Assembly: GCA_029990175.1 (NCBI GenBank)
Contig: JARKIP010000064.1
Span: 13,162,001-13,226,000, forward strand
Source of the DNA: Petunia secreta
Lineage: Eukaryota; Streptophyta; Magnoliopsida; Solanales; Solanaceae
Direction of reading: 5' to 3'
Length of the DNA stretch: 64,000 nucleotides
The notes beneath the pieces were generated by a model that was not told where the DNA came from, made no database searches, and worked only from the letters and a program-made list of their open reading frames with translations. This document shows positions 21,355-33,492 of this stretch, piece after piece (within the stretch, counting starts at the first letter, position 1; each line of letters begins with the position of its first letter). The position numbers and the translations under genes are program-made.

Positions 21355-22202
21355 TGGTTTAGGGAAACTACGGAACCGATAAAGAGATAAAAACGAGACG
21401 AGACTCACACGATTGTTCAAGTAGCAACGAAGAATAATGTTTCATTACACACCGAACGATGGCAAAGAATTACCTACACTATGCAACTATCCTCAAGACT
21501 CACTATGTTCTTGCAAATAGAATGATCGGAAAGATTTGGAGTTCAGCTTGGAATCGTCCAATTGAAATCAAGCCAAAATTCATAGGTTTTAATAGAGAGA
21601 ATTTTCTTGAGTTTTGTGTATTCAAAGTAGTGTGTGAATTCAAGATACAATGAAGACTCTTATAGTCTTCTTCAACATGAAATGAAATGTCTAAATTACC
21701 CCTAAAGTGGGTTAAAACAATAGAAGTAAGTTAGGGTTAAAGTTGGAATTACACAACAAAAAGTTGGGAAAATTCGGATGGCTTGCAACAGGAGGAGGGG
21801 GCGCTCCACCCTCCCCCTCAGGGCACCGACCCTTAGGCTTAAGGCTATGCTTGGGTCGCCCACCCCTGCAGAGGGGTGCTCTGCCCTACCAAAATCCAGA
21901 GAGCAAGCATTCCATACTTAGCCAATTTTTGGCCTTTTTTCATGTAGGCGCTTCGCGCTCTTCAAGAGGCGCTCCACCCCCTCATGGGATGATTTTGGGG
22001 TGTTTCAAAATGAGCTTGGGGTGGCTCCCCTTGTAGCCTAAGTGGTCCTCCTTCCATGGCTCTCCAATGCATGATCTTCAAGGTGGTTCTGGGGTGCTCA
22101 TCTTCCACGTCCAAGCCTTTCCATACCAAGTGAAGATGAGCATCATGGATTGCCTTGGCTTGACTTCTAGTAAAGGGTCTTGTGGTGGTTTTCCCCGCAT
22201 CA
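21355..22202 (-). repeat. 5' LTR of element D
   Basis: It runs from TGGTTTAGGGAAACTACGG to CCCCGCATCA on the + strand, followed by the target duplication GAGAT. It aligns end to end with 14926-15774, with scattered substitutions. Confidence 0.92.
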
Positions 22203-23260
22203 GAGATAGAACTCAAAGCATAAGATTTGCACTTTGTGTGTCTTCCATTTGAACTTTCATTCAAGTAACACTTTCCCTTTTCACTAACAATTGTTGCCAT
22301 CGAAGTTGAACCTCATCCTAATATTTGAGGAAAGTTTAGTGCAGTAATTGAAAAATATAAGCGAGTTGCCAGGACTTGGAAGTTTGACGCATCTAGTAAA
22401 CTGTGGGCCGTGAAGAGGCACGATAAGTCATGTCACATTTTCAACTTGTTCATGACTCAGTTTCTGTATCCCTTTTATTAACTTCTTCTTTGTAGAGCTT
22501 GATGTACTCTCTGAAGCTGTGGATCGGGAGGAACTTTGTTGTAAAAAACATAAGGAGTTGGAAAACTCTCATCACATGCTCACGGTGTCAAATCTGAAGC
22601 AGAGAGAGAGAGAGAGAGAGAGAGAGAGTGTGTGTGTGTGTGTATGTGTGTTTCTGAGAAAGAGAGAGTGTGTGTGTGTGTGAGAGAGAGAGTGAGAGAG
22701 AGAATCACTTTAAATTTCTTCTTTCCAAGAATGTGGTTGAGCTGAGCGAGGCAACCAAGGGCTCCGAGGATCTAAAAAGACAGATTGAGGCCTTGAAAGA
22801 AGTTCATGTAGTGGATCGTTCCAAAGCTACAGAAGAAGTCAGAGAGCTGAACGCCTTGATTGAGCATGGGAAGGGTGAGTTGGTGAGTTAGTTGAACGTC
22901 ATCTCACCTCCCTGGCTACTTAAGATATGAGGATTCGGAAGCTAGAAGAAAGGCTCCAGCAAGCACCTACGGCTCTCAATAAGGTGTCCCGGCTCTAAGA
23001 TGATGTGCAGCGGCTGCAAGAGGAGGGGAACAATTTCAAAGCAAGGTTAGATGTTAGGAAGAAGAAAGCCTATGTTGACAAGCACTGGAAAAATTGTCAA
23101 AACTCACTTGGAGACACTCAAGGAGTGCCAAGCGGGAGGGTTAGACTTTCCCTCAGTGATCGTTAAAATTGAGGATATGGCCGCTCGAGCTGGCTCCATA
23201 GCTGACAACTTCCCTTCAAGTGATGAAGACAAAGACAAAGACAAAAGGGCAAATGAATAA
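22203..23260 (+). pseudogene. antisense ORF of copy C, second part
   Basis: Continues the exon broken at 14925. A stretch near 22335-22440 reads KYKRVARTWKFDASSKLWAV then KRH, matching the second exon of copies A and B (RKRPVRTWMKMAAEFGWQCKRH in B). After a microsatellite, 22730-23260 encodes a coiled coil (VVELSEATKGSEDLKRQIEA) and a C-terminal block (LETLKECQAGGLDFPSVIVK) that corresponds to the LKLLKQCRAGELNLEEDIAK block of copy A, then an acidic end. In-frame stops near 22890 and 22930 interrupt it. Confidence 0.7.
22602..22703. repeat. compound AG/TG microsatellite in the antisense ORF of copy C
   Basis: Runs of (AG)n, (TG)n, then AG again with short interruptions. It lies within the coiled-coil coding region and creates a spurious start-proximal frame (MCVCERESERE). 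Confidence 0.9.
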
Positions 23261-24050
23261 GCAGAAGTTGCTTCTGAAGATGGGGAAGTAGATGGAGCTT
23301 CCAAAAGTTGAGAGGAGGAGGGCAATGCACCCGCCGCTGCAACTTCTCTGGTAGCTAGTTAATATTTTTTCAAACTTTTGCAAGTTTTGCGGCCACTGGA
23401 GCCAATGTAAGTACATTTTGATAGGCATCTGTACCTGTGGTCTTAGCAAAAGTTGTTATCACTTTTGAATGCTTGCACTTTATTTCACATGAAACACTTA
23501 GAATAATTTTGGATTGTGTTTCACAAACTTGAACAGTTTGCTATGTTCTTTCGAAAAGAATTTAAGCGGGTCCGTTTCTATTCTGACGCGGATAAGAACG
23601 ACGTCTCGTTCTCATACTGTGGCATTTATTTTCAGTTCTTCTGTAGCAACAATACTTTTAACCGTGAAATTTAATTTCAGATAGTTAAATATTGAGGTAA
23701 AAGAAAGGCATGAATGGAACTTAGTACGATTTCCATTTCTTCAAAAGATAATGAGTCATATTTGTCGTTACATCGAGCCTAGCCGTAAAAGACTTTAGGC
23801 ATAATTTCAAAGGTTGCCGTTACCGGGCGCTATTTTCATAAAGCTTAAAAATAACATAAGTCTTTGGGTCTATCAGCAGACCTCAGTATGAAGGATTGCA
23901 AGTCACGGACAGGTATTGTTGCACTGTGCTGGACTCTATTCCATCTCTTCCATCATCCAACAGTCGGGCAAGTAATGAAGAACCGAGCATTGTGTTCCAC
24001 TTCCTGAATAGGTCAAGCAAAGACAACGAGGGGTTCAGTATTCGACTTAA
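23261..24050. other. spacer of copy C between antisense ORF and pol
   Basis: No gene. Matches the position of the 4064-4779 and 44030-44749 spacers of A and B, but sequence similarity is low. Confidence 0.5.
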
Positions 24051-24055
24051 GCAAC

Positions 24056-27000
24056 TTAGAGCATTGATGCTCGCAGGTGTAGGTAAATATAAGTTAAGAA
24101 AATAAACAGAGTTAAGTACCTTAGGGCAAAAGTAGTATCGCTTCTATTGGAGATGTTCCAATTTGATGGAACTGATTTTCCATCCACTGTCTCCAGTTGA
24201 TACGTTCTCATTCCAAAAATCTTTGTGACCCTGTACGGACCTTCCCAATTAGCTCCCAATTTCCCGACATTGAGTTTCTTGGTTGATTATGTTACGACCT
24301 TGATCACATAATCTCTAACCTTTAAACTTCTATATCTTGCCTTCTTATTGAGATAACTCTATTTTTGTTTTTTTTTTTGAGCTGCCATCCATATTAAGGC
24401 CAACACTCTCCGACTGTATAACAAGTCCAATTCAACTTGCATCGCTTTTTTGTTTGCCTCATCAGCAGTGTGAGCATATCGAAAGCTTGGCTCACTGATT
24501 TCTAGGGGAATCAGACCATCCATTCCGTAGACTAGAGAGAAAAGAGTTCTCCATGTGCTATTCTTCTTTATTGTTCTATTTGCCAATAACACTCCAGGGA
24601 ATTCATCAGGCCATGAACCTTTTGGTTCCGCAAGCCATTTATTCAAGTTCTCAATAATCACTCTATTTGAGGACTCAGCCTGCCCATTTACGCTCAGGTG
24701 ATACAATGTCAATACTACTATTTTGTCCCCCATTTTCCAAGGAATGTGTGACTCTGGAGCCAATGAAGTTCTAGCCGTTGTCACATATAGTTTCCTTTAG
24801 GGCTCCGAATATGCATATACTATTCTTTCATATGAAGTCTATGAGTTTTATTTCTCTAATTTGGCAAAAGTTTCCGCTTCAACCCACTTGGAAAAATAGT
24901 CTATTAGGACGAGCAAAAATTTCATCTTTCCTTTTTCCTTAGGGAGTAGCCCTACAATATTCATCCCCCATTTTATGAAAGGCCACAAGGACAGGACTGA
25001 GTGCAACACCTATGCTTGCTGATGGATCATCCTTGCATGGCGCTGACATTTATCACATTTTCGAACGAAGGCTTTTTCATCCGTGACTATATCTGGCCAA
25101 AAGTACCCAACTCTAAGTAATTTCATAGCAAGTGAATATCCCCCGGAACGAATGCCACATTCACCCTCATGCACTTCTCTCATAACGTATCTAGTTTTCC
25201 CCGGACCCAAGCACTTGGCCAACGAGCCGCATGCAACTTATTATACAACTCCCCCCGAAGCATACAATACGAGACCGCCTGGATCCTTAGCTTCCGAGTT
25301 TCTTTCATATTACTAGAAAGAGTCCCCGATTCAAAATATTAGATAAACTTAGTGCGCCAATCCCAAATGAGATATACTTAGTTTACATCATTCTTTACTC
25401 TATCAATCGCCAAATTAAAATATGAATGATCGAGTTCTCTCCCGATCATATTAGTTCAACAACGGGACCTAAAATTTCCAAGGCATCTGCTTCCCATTCT
25501 CTTCCTGGGGGATCTGCTCACTTTCCGTTCTAGAAATTGGGACAAGATTTCCTTTACTTTGATAAGGATTTACTGCATTCGGGGCTCGCAAACTGTGAAG
25601 TCCCTAAGTATTTGATTCATTACTAGATAAGAGTCACTTTTTAATTCAATGTTTTCTAACCCCAACTCCTTAGCAAAGCTCCAAACCTGCTATCATGGCC
25701 TCATATTCGGCTTCGTTGTTTGTAATTCTGTGAAGCCTAATAGAGTGACATACCCTTTCACCCGTTGGAGTGACCAATACCAAACCAAGCCCTGAGCTTT
25801 TAACAGTCGAAACACCATCTGTTTAGAGTGTCTTAACCCTCGTTACTGGATCCCTCGATAACAATTCTTCCTTCTCCGCTCCGTGGAGTATTTTGACACT
25901 AAAATCTGCCACCAAGTCAGCCAACACTTGGGACTTAATGGTCGTGCGAGGTTGATAAGTAATCTCATACTCACTCAGCTCAACTTCCCACCTTGCCAAC
26001 CTCCGGGAGAGTTTAAGCTTGTGCAATATACATCTTAATGGGAAGGTGATGACTACGATTATAGGATGGCTTTGAAAGTAAGGTCGTAGTTTGCGTGTAA
26101 CAACTATTAAAGCAAGAGCCAATTTCTCTAAATGAGGATACCTGGTCTCGGCATCAAATAGTGATTTACTAGCATAGTGGATTGGATGCTACTTCCCTTC
26201 TTCTTCTCGTACCAGGACCGCACTCGCGGCCACTTCAGGCACCATAAGGTAAATCAACAAAGCTTCTCCATCCTTCTACTTTGCAAGTAACGGGGCATTT
26301 GACAAGTAGTGCTTCAAATCACTCAGAACTTGTTGACATTCCGGAGTCCATTCAAAACTTGTGTTCTTTTTAAGACAAAAAAGAACTTATGGCATCGCTT
26401 CAACGACCTTGAAATGAATCTGCTCAATGCTGCATACAGCTAGTCAAGTGTTGTACCTCTTTTGTTCCTGTGAGAATATTCAAAATCTCCTCAATTGCTT
26501 TAATTTTCTCTAGATTGGCTTCTATCCCCAGCTCAGATACTATGAAGCCCAAAAACTTGCCGGAACCAACACCTAAGGAACAGTTCTCAGGTTTTTACTT
26601 CATTTTATATTGCCGGAGTGTTGCAAAAATTTCCCTTGAATGATTCTAAAGCTTCTCAACTCTTATTAATTTCACCAATATGTCATTTAATTCCATCGAC
26701 TTCCCAACATATTCTTTGAACATCCGACATTCCAACCTTTGATATGTTGTGCATTCCTGAGGTGAAACGATATCACTTTATAGCAGTAAGTTCCCCGATC
26801 GGTAATAAAAGAAGTTTTTTCTTCATCTTTTGGGTCCATCAAGATCTAGTTGTTGCCTGAATAAGCGTCCAAAAAACTCAACAAATGTTACCTAGCCGTA
26901 GAGTTGATCAACCCATCGATTTGTGGCAATGAATATGAATCCTTGGGACAAGCCTTATTCAAATCCGTGTAATCCATGCACATTCGCAATTTTCCATTCT

Positions 27001-28200
27001 TCTTGGGCATGACCGCAATATTATCAAGGCACTCTGAAAACTTAACTTCATGGATGAAGCCATTATGAAGTAACTTGAAAATAAAGAGGCAAAAGGTCTC
27101 CATAAGTCTCAATAGAAGGATAGGGGACAAGACCAAGTCAAAGGATAATTAGACTAAGTGGGGGATTGAAGTGTATTGTTTAAAAATTTATGGGTATAAT
27201 AAAAAGTTTCTATATTTATACAAACGCCCAACTTTTCAAAAAAAGTCAAAATTTTCATTTTCCCCTTCCCACCCACTTTTACACTCTCTTTCCTTATGCA
27301 AATCATTTCAAATTTTATTTCTCTTTCTTCTCTTCTTTCTTCCTCTTTTTTCTTCTTCCTTTTCATTCTTTCTTCTAAATTTCTTTTCAAATTCTATTTT
27401 ATCACCATCTATGTTATTTTTCTTTCTTCTTTTTTGTATCCATTTTGTTTTTTCTTCTTCTTCGTCTCCGTTTCATTCTTTTCCATTTTTTTTAATTCTA
27501 GTCATTTTATACATCTTTTCAGATGTGTAAACATATTCTCTATATATTTATACACTTTTGGAGATGTTTTCACGGCTGGAAAAAATGTGTACACATCTGA
27601 TGAGATGTGTGCACATATTATTATATATATGTGTACACATATAATAATATGTGAACACAAATTGTTATATGTGTACACATATGACAATATGTGCACACAT
27701 CTCGACTGATATGTACACATTCTTTTATTAGAGTGATGGAGGGTGGTGGGGTGATGTGGAGGATAGTAGAGAGATGGTGGTTGGTGGTGAGGGTGGTAAA
27801 AAGTGGTGGTGGATGGTGGAGGATGGTAGGAGGTGGTGGTGAGTGGTGAAGGGATGGTAAAAGGTGGCGGTAAGTGGTGGAAGGTGGTGGTATAATGGTG
27901 GATGGGCGGGAGAGGGGGTGGGGTTGGATGGGGGTGGGGGCCGGATGGAGAGTAAGGGTCGATGGGGGGGTGGGTGATGAGAGGTGGGGGCTTTGTGTAA
28001 ATAAAAAAACTTGAGGGACTTTTAAAATGTTAGTAATTAGTACTAATCTTAAAAGTGTCCCTTTTACCTATTTTTTGAGACTTGAGTCCCAAAAAACTAT
28101 TTAAAGACTTAGGAGTCTCTCTCACCCAAAAATCCCAAGTAACTTACTCACTTTCTCCTCAATCACCTTTTTCTTGATGCCCGTATTGGGCCTTTTATTT
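24056..28200 (-). pseudogene. pol of copy C (RT, RNase H, integrase), interrupted
   Basis: Reading leftwards: RT start (NTGIKKKVIEEKVSKLL, 28190-28140), an inserted Mutator-like element, then RT (HNGFIHEVKFSECLDN, then CMDYTDLNKACPKDSYSLPQ near 26960), RNase H region (KLRPYFQSHPI, 26122-25823), integrase zinc region (25222-25010; one zinc His is Arg in HEGECGIRSGG), core (VYGMDGLIPLEISEPSFRYA near 24510) and C-terminus (MGANWEGPYRVTKI, then NWNISN near 24160). Many stops and frameshifts. The arrangement is that of copies A and B. Confidence 0.85.
27077..28136. mobile_element. Mutator-like nonautonomous element inserted in copy C RT
   Basis: The 9-bp sequence AAGTAACTT stands at both edges (27068-27076 and 28137-28145), a typical Mutator target duplication. 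Removing the insert rejoins the RT frame ...VSKLL|HNGFIHEVK. The ends are weakly inverted (GGTCTCCATAAGTCT on the left; AGACTTAGGAGTCTC on the right). The inside holds a pyrimidine-rich tract (27240-27510), a patch of palindromic ACACAT/ATGTGT units (27530-27720) and a GGTGG-rich tract (27735-27990). No transposase is encoded. Confidence 0.8.
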
Positions 28201-28500
28201 TGCTTCACCGGAGGATAGTAAAGATTTACTTTGAGCTTATGAGTGGTTATCTCCGGGTCGATCCCAGCCATGTCGGCGTGAGACAAAGAAAATCAGTTCA
28301 TATTGGACTTCAAAAAGGCAATGATACTTCCCCTTGATTCGGGGTCCAACTCTGAACCAACAAACACTTTTCTCTCCGGAAACTCTACAGAGAATATAAT
28401 TGCTTCCAAATTTTCAAACGTAGAATCTTCTTCCCTTTGCTTCTAAGGCTCTTAGATATATGCTGGGATTGTTTCTATCAATTCCTTATGATGTTCTATT

Positions 28501-30480
28501 TCAGCTCTTGAAATCAATTCCTCCATAGACCTCGGGAGCAGTTATGACTCCACTTTTGAATGCAATTGCGTAACACTCCCTTGAAATATTTTGCTCTCCA
28601 TTAATTTTTCTAACTCCCCACGAAGTTGGGAACTTGACCACTTGGTGAAGAATTGAATGTACTGCATCCATAGTATGAACCCATGGTCGCCTAAGAATAA
28701 TATTATACGTCATGTCCTCGGACATAACTTGAAACATTGTCTCCTTTGTATCTCATTCAGCATAAGTAGTAAGTGTGATCTTGGCGACATTCCTCCACCC
28801 CTGTGCTTGGAAAAGGTTTGCTTCCCTTTGTCTGTCAAAAATTCCTTCAACATCCTTTTCTTTAACAGGTGGGCCACCTCATACCGTAAGACTTTACAAT
28901 CTTCAGTAAGGTGGTTGTGGTCTTCATGAAAATTACACCACATACTTTTATCCCTTTTACTAGGATCGGACCTCATATCCTTGGGGAGTCTCACCCCTTT
29001 GTCGGTCATCCCCTTTAACACATTCACCAATTCCGAGTCGGAAACATTAAAGTTATATTTTGAGATACGGGGAAAACTTGGTTCTTTGGAAACCAATACG
29101 TCCCGACGTTATCCATTCGTGCCGAGTTTTTATTATTCCTGTTTCCCAACCTTTGACTCATATGCTGCCTCAGAGCGTCATAAAGCTCAAACCGGAACCT
29201 AGAATTCCTCCACGGTAACTCATTCCATCTTGACGACTCGGAACAATTATTGTAGCCAGAGTTACGTCTTGCAAACTTTTTCTCTTCTTCAAATCTAATT
29301 TTAGAGCAAGTTCTAGTGTCTACATCATCCCAGGTTATGGTTGCCATTATTGAAAAATTTTCTTCAACTCAACAGATTTTTTCAAGCTATCACCATTCAG
29401 TTTATTAGAGTAGGCCAGAATCGCCAAGCTATCATCCATCGGTGACATGAGTATCTGTTCAACTTGCGGAACGGTCCAAGAAATCTCGAAGGGGGTTCTC
29501 TCAGCCTCTGCTTGACTTGGAAAATGTCTTCCTTCAACTTATGGACCTTTTAGGCCCCTGTGTGTGCTTTGAGGAATTGATCGGTTTGTTCGTCAAACGA
29601 CCCAATAAACTGACGGGCAGGTGCATATACCAATTTAACACTCCTTTTTCCAGCATCTCCCTAAATTTCTTAAAGGGCATGGATTCTAAGTCCAACTCGG
29701 TCAAATCATTCCTCTTCACTGTCGCCATATAATCGGTGATGTGATCAGTGGGATCAGATGTACCGTGATACCTCTTCAACAAAAGTAACTTGAATTTTTC
29801 GGGAATGGGAGCCGGAGCAGCCTCCGGTTTGAATGCTTGCTGCTTACATTTAGCAATGTCTATCCACCTGAGAGACTTTGATGCTCCGGGGATCCACTCC
29901 ACCCATCTTCGAATTTGGCTTTGAATTCTTTCTTCAATTTTTTTAATTGGTCCAACGGGACGCTTTGTTGTGCTACGGATCAGTTTAAGCTATTATGGGA
30001 ACAGTTCCAGACCCCCTGGATCCGACTCCATTTGAAGGTCCCCTTATTACTGCGCTCTGAGGAACAAAAATCAGAGTGTCTCCAGTAGGAATCACAGGTA
30101 GTGTGGTTGTAACTCCGACACTTTTCGAGAGAGATCACATGCTTCATTCACTCGCTCGTTAACTCTTTCCTGGTTGGCGAAAAACTGACTTTGCGCATTA
30201 ATTCGCCTAATTAGCTCCATTGTAGCTTCGCGCTATTGGTCGAGAAATCCCTGAGGATAACTTGCTAGGAATCTGACCCTGACTCTCCTACTCCTCCTCC
30301 TCCGTTCCTTTGCTCTGTTTGGAGTGGATCTTCTCTCACACCATTTAGCTATAAGGTTTGTTCGCGCTAAAGTGAACAGACTAAGCATCATCTACGATTT
30401 TGTTTCATGCCCTCGGATTGTCTCCATGAACCTGTGGCCCAACGGGACGTGAAGTTTCTCCAATTGTCTGGCTTTTCTCC
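28501..30480 (-). pseudogene. gag and protease of copy C
   Basis: Protease C-terminus is seen as MTYNIILRRPWVHTMDAVHS then FPTSWGVRKINGEQ (28737-28570). Upstream, gag contains a Cys/His block (MWCNFHEDHNHLTEDCKVL near 28930), AHLLKKRMLKEFLTDKGKQ near 28840, and the core (FKLLLLKRYHGTSDPTDHI, then NWYMHLPVSLLGRL, 29902-29534). The region up to 30480 is broken gag N-terminus. In copies A and B a TAG follows the protease; here the frame is too damaged to say whether that stop existed. Confidence 0.82.
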
Positions 30481-30589
30481 ATTAGTAGGGGTCCTTTCGG
30501 GACAAATGTTACGTTAAACTATTTTAAAGGATAAAGGTTCATGAACTGATGTAAATATCGGAATTTTGGAACAATCTTAATTGCTCGAG

Positions 30590-30606
30590 CCACACGGTGG
30601 GCACCA
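30590..30606 (-). other. primer-binding site of copy C
   Basis: On the - strand the sequence is TGGTGCCCACCGTGTGG, three bases after the 5' LTR end. It resembles copy B's TGGCGCCCTCTGTGGGA. Confidence 0.65.
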
Positions 30607-30609
30607 AAT

Positions 30610-31113
30610 TGGATAGCCTAAATTCAGTCTTTAAGTTACAATTGAATTTTTAGAGGGTTAGTAGCAACAAATTATATCAAGATCACGATTATATAACACA
30701 AAGATAAACAAACTAATAAGAATAAGAACAACAAAGATAAACGTATTATTGCTTGATAAATGAGAGTACAATTTGGTAGAGTTTTGACATATATTTGTGT
30801 ATCAATTTACAAATGATCCAAAGGTTTATTTATAATGCTAGGCTGCTGAGTCGTAACTCCGCATTTAAGTGCCCACATCCCCAACGTGGGGCGCATGTTC
30901 TGAAGTGTCTTTAATGTGCAGAAACTCGCTCTCGGATGGTATCTTAGGGATACAATCGGAAAGAAGCTTCTTTATGCAAGTACCAGTGCATTAGCTCTCC
31001 GTTAGTCGACTCACTCCTGTCTACTATGCTACGGAACCTATCTACTATGCTACAGAGCTGTTTTCCCCAAATGCGTGGTCTCATCTCCATAAGCCACGTG
31101 TCCGTGTACATCG
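30610..31113 (-). repeat. 5' LTR of copy C
   Basis: On the + strand it starts TGGATAGCCTAAATTC, matching 13407, and continues through CTTTAATGTGCAGAAACT and CTCGGATGGTATCTTA, also matched there. The right end near CATCGAACA is approximate. A TTTATAATGC near 30829 gives a TATA-like box in element orientation. Confidence 0.7.
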
Positions 31114-32554
31114 AACATATCATTTTACTACGAATATGATGATATTATAATATGCAAAATTTCTTTAGAGTTCTTTGTTATAAACCTTTGGTTGTCATTT
31201 TCATATCTTATTTTTTTTCTTTGATTAAACCCAAATGAAAGATAAAGTCAAAATTTGGTACCCTTATATTACTATATTAGAAGAGTGGTAATGGTCGTTC
31301 AGGGGTATTCCGGTAATTTCACAGTCATAGCTGATTCTAACTCTGCTCCAGGTATTAACTGTATTTCACTCCACGTGTCCTTTTAGTTATAACACATCAC
31401 TAACATCTTTCTAGAAAGTTTTGAGAATATCCTCTTCTCAATTGTCAGTTGGGCTTCAATTTTCGCCCAAATCTTCTGAGTTTCTCTTCATACCTCCCAT
31501 TTTCGTAGCTGAAGTTGGTTATTATTCCATGATTGAAGAAAAGATTGAAATATTGAATTGAGAAAATACATAGATGAAATAAAAGGAGAAGTATCTCACT
31601 GCAAATACCCTTTACGGTATCTCTTCAACTCTTCGACAATGTCTCTCTCCATGATTTTTTTTTTATGGGTTGTTATCTTCATTTATTTTCTTTTAGTTGA
31701 ATTTTTCGAATCTCATGAATCATTATGGAATATACCTTTTTGTTGCAGTGAAATGGAACATTCGCTTATCATTTTTCTAATTCTATTTTAATTTCTCAAT
31801 TTAATAACTATTTTTCAGAGTTTTTCCTTCCAAATTTAACCCAATTTTAACTTTTATTACCATTATGCGAATACGATATGTTTTCAGTGATTGTGATTGC
31901 CCTAATATTGGTACTTGAAGTGGAGCTTTATTGTAGGTCTTTTTCGCAAAACATGTTTTGCTTAAGATGATCACTGTAAATTTTGGGGAAAAAAAAACTT
32001 TTAAAATTTAGTAGAGCTCCTAATTTCATAAATCTAAGATGGAATTTGACACGAATTTTATGGTTACATACCTGTAATATTTGTAGGCTTTCATCCTTCG
32101 TGGAGCACGTAATCTCAATTTTTATATGAACTTAAAGCTGATGAAGATTAGTGAAATACACATTTTTGATATTTCTGTGGATTATGAAGGTTGTTGCTTG
32201 TTTTGTCTATGCTTTTGACTGTAATACCATATTTGAGGCCTATTATAGAAGAGCAACATTAGTAAAAAAAGAAATATAATTTCATGAAATTAAGCTTCGG
32301 ACTTCCATTGTACCCCCCTCTCTTTCTCTCTCTGGAATATTCTTGAATATTAGAATAATAAAGATGAATCACCTGATTTCGATTTTGGAGCTACACTGAA
32401 TTTTAAGTGGTAATCTTTATTACTTCTACAGGTGTGATACAAATTTTCTATACATGTGAGGCTGCTCTAAAACTTGCACCTTATGTTTGTGCCTCAGATC
32501 AAGTTGCTCTAGCTTAACCTATATTTATTAGGATATGATATCCTCTAATATTCC

Positions 32555-32671
32555 TTGAGCCGAGGGTCTATCGGAAACAACCTCTCCACCTTGATGGGGG
32601 TAAGGTCTGCGCACATCTCATCCTTCTCAGACTCCATTTATGGGACTACACTGGGCATGTTGTTGTTATTG
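32555..32671 (+). repeat. TS-type SINE, 3' fragment
   Basis: The stretch GAGCCGAGGGTCTATCGGAA, then GGGGGTAAGGTCTGCGCACA, then ACTACACTGGGCATGTTGTTG matches the body and the TTG-repeat tail of the Solanaceae TS SINE as I recall it. The tRNA-like head is not recognisable. Confidence 0.8.
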
Positions 32672-33492
32672 AGGATATCCTCCAATACCTGTTAATGTAC
32701 AATGAATTTCATACTCTGCTTTCTTTCTCAGAGAAGCACAATAGATCAAATTCTAGATTGTTGAAGTAATACTTCTAAGTACATTTTTTTGCTATACATT
32801 TAAGTACATTGATTGTATACTATTAATGATAATGAATGAAATGCCACTACCTGTTGAATGCCTTAACACAGTTAGCTGAAGAGTAAAAGCCGGATAAGGA
32901 GCAATTGCAACCCAAGATCCTGATATCCAATAAAGAATCATTATGCATTTTGAATTGTGTGATTTACGGAATCCCCTAAAATTATTAAGGTAAAATGTTA
33001 GTCGAACTTATAAAATTCAATTTTTTCGTTCCCGTTATTGAGATAATCCTGATATTCATCCTGTAGGCCAAAATAAAGAATATAATATGGTAAAGAATAT
33101 TGTTTGTGATGCTCTTTTATCTTCTGAAACAGTGGGAAATAGAATATTAACTTATGAGGAGACAAAATCAGTATCATACTTAGAAATACGACCATGTTGT
33201 CCTATGTCGTGCCTTCAATTGGGCTACCATATAAAGCAACTTTGTAGGTAAAAACTGATTAACAAAGGTCGAGATTACCTTTTATTCCATACAAACATGC
33301 AGACGGACTACTTTCACCACTGGCTTAAATGGTGATATAATTTTTAGCTCCAAAGAGTGCACACGTGCTCATCATACAGATACCACAAGAGCTTGGTTTT
33401 AGCTGACATCTACTGTTGCGAGAGCAATTTTCATTTTTCATCACTGTCTCTGTGTCGGTGAGTTCTCATTTTCCTCTCTATGCTTTCATTAC

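Larger units (their letters stand above)
14926..22202 (-). mobile_element. Ty3/gypsy chromovirus-like element D, nested in copy C
   Basis: Two LTRs (14926-15774 and 21355-22202, about 848 bp each) flank gag-pol relics on the - strand. The 5-bp target duplication GAGAT is perfect (14921-14925 and 22203-22207). A primer site matching initiator tRNA-Met lies next to the right LTR. Total length is 7277 bp. Frameshifts and stops disable every domain. Removing it rejoins the copy C antisense exon at the duplicated GAGAT. The pol frame runs into the 3' LTR, a feature reported for CRM-type chromoviruses, so CRM is the favoured but unproven lineage. Confidence 0.92.
13407..31113 (-). mobile_element. 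old Tat-related Ty3/gypsy element, copy C, interrupted by two later insertions
   Basis: On the - strand the order is 5' LTR (31113-30610), PBS, gag, protease, RT, RNase H, integrase, spacer, antisense ORF (which reads + here), PPT and 3' LTR (13760-13407). This is the layout of copies A and B, but sequence identity is lower, so it is a related subfamily. Element D interrupts the antisense ORF and a Mutator-like element interrupts RT. The LTRs are diverged and no clear target duplication remains (AGTTC on the left has no partner on the right). Confidence 0.85.

Noticed and set aside
22670..22891. Start codon at the AG/TG microsatellite as a gene start
   Set aside because: The Met lies in the microsatellite; the coiled-coil region belongs to the older antisense gene of copy C.
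27171..27709. Phe/Ser-rich frames at 27.2-27.7 kb
   Set aside because: Low-complexity translation of a polypyrimidine tract within the Mutator-like element.
31558..31791. Possible small host gene in the Helitron-like segment
   Set aside because: Hydrophobic, AT-rich frame with no recognisable domain or conserved start.
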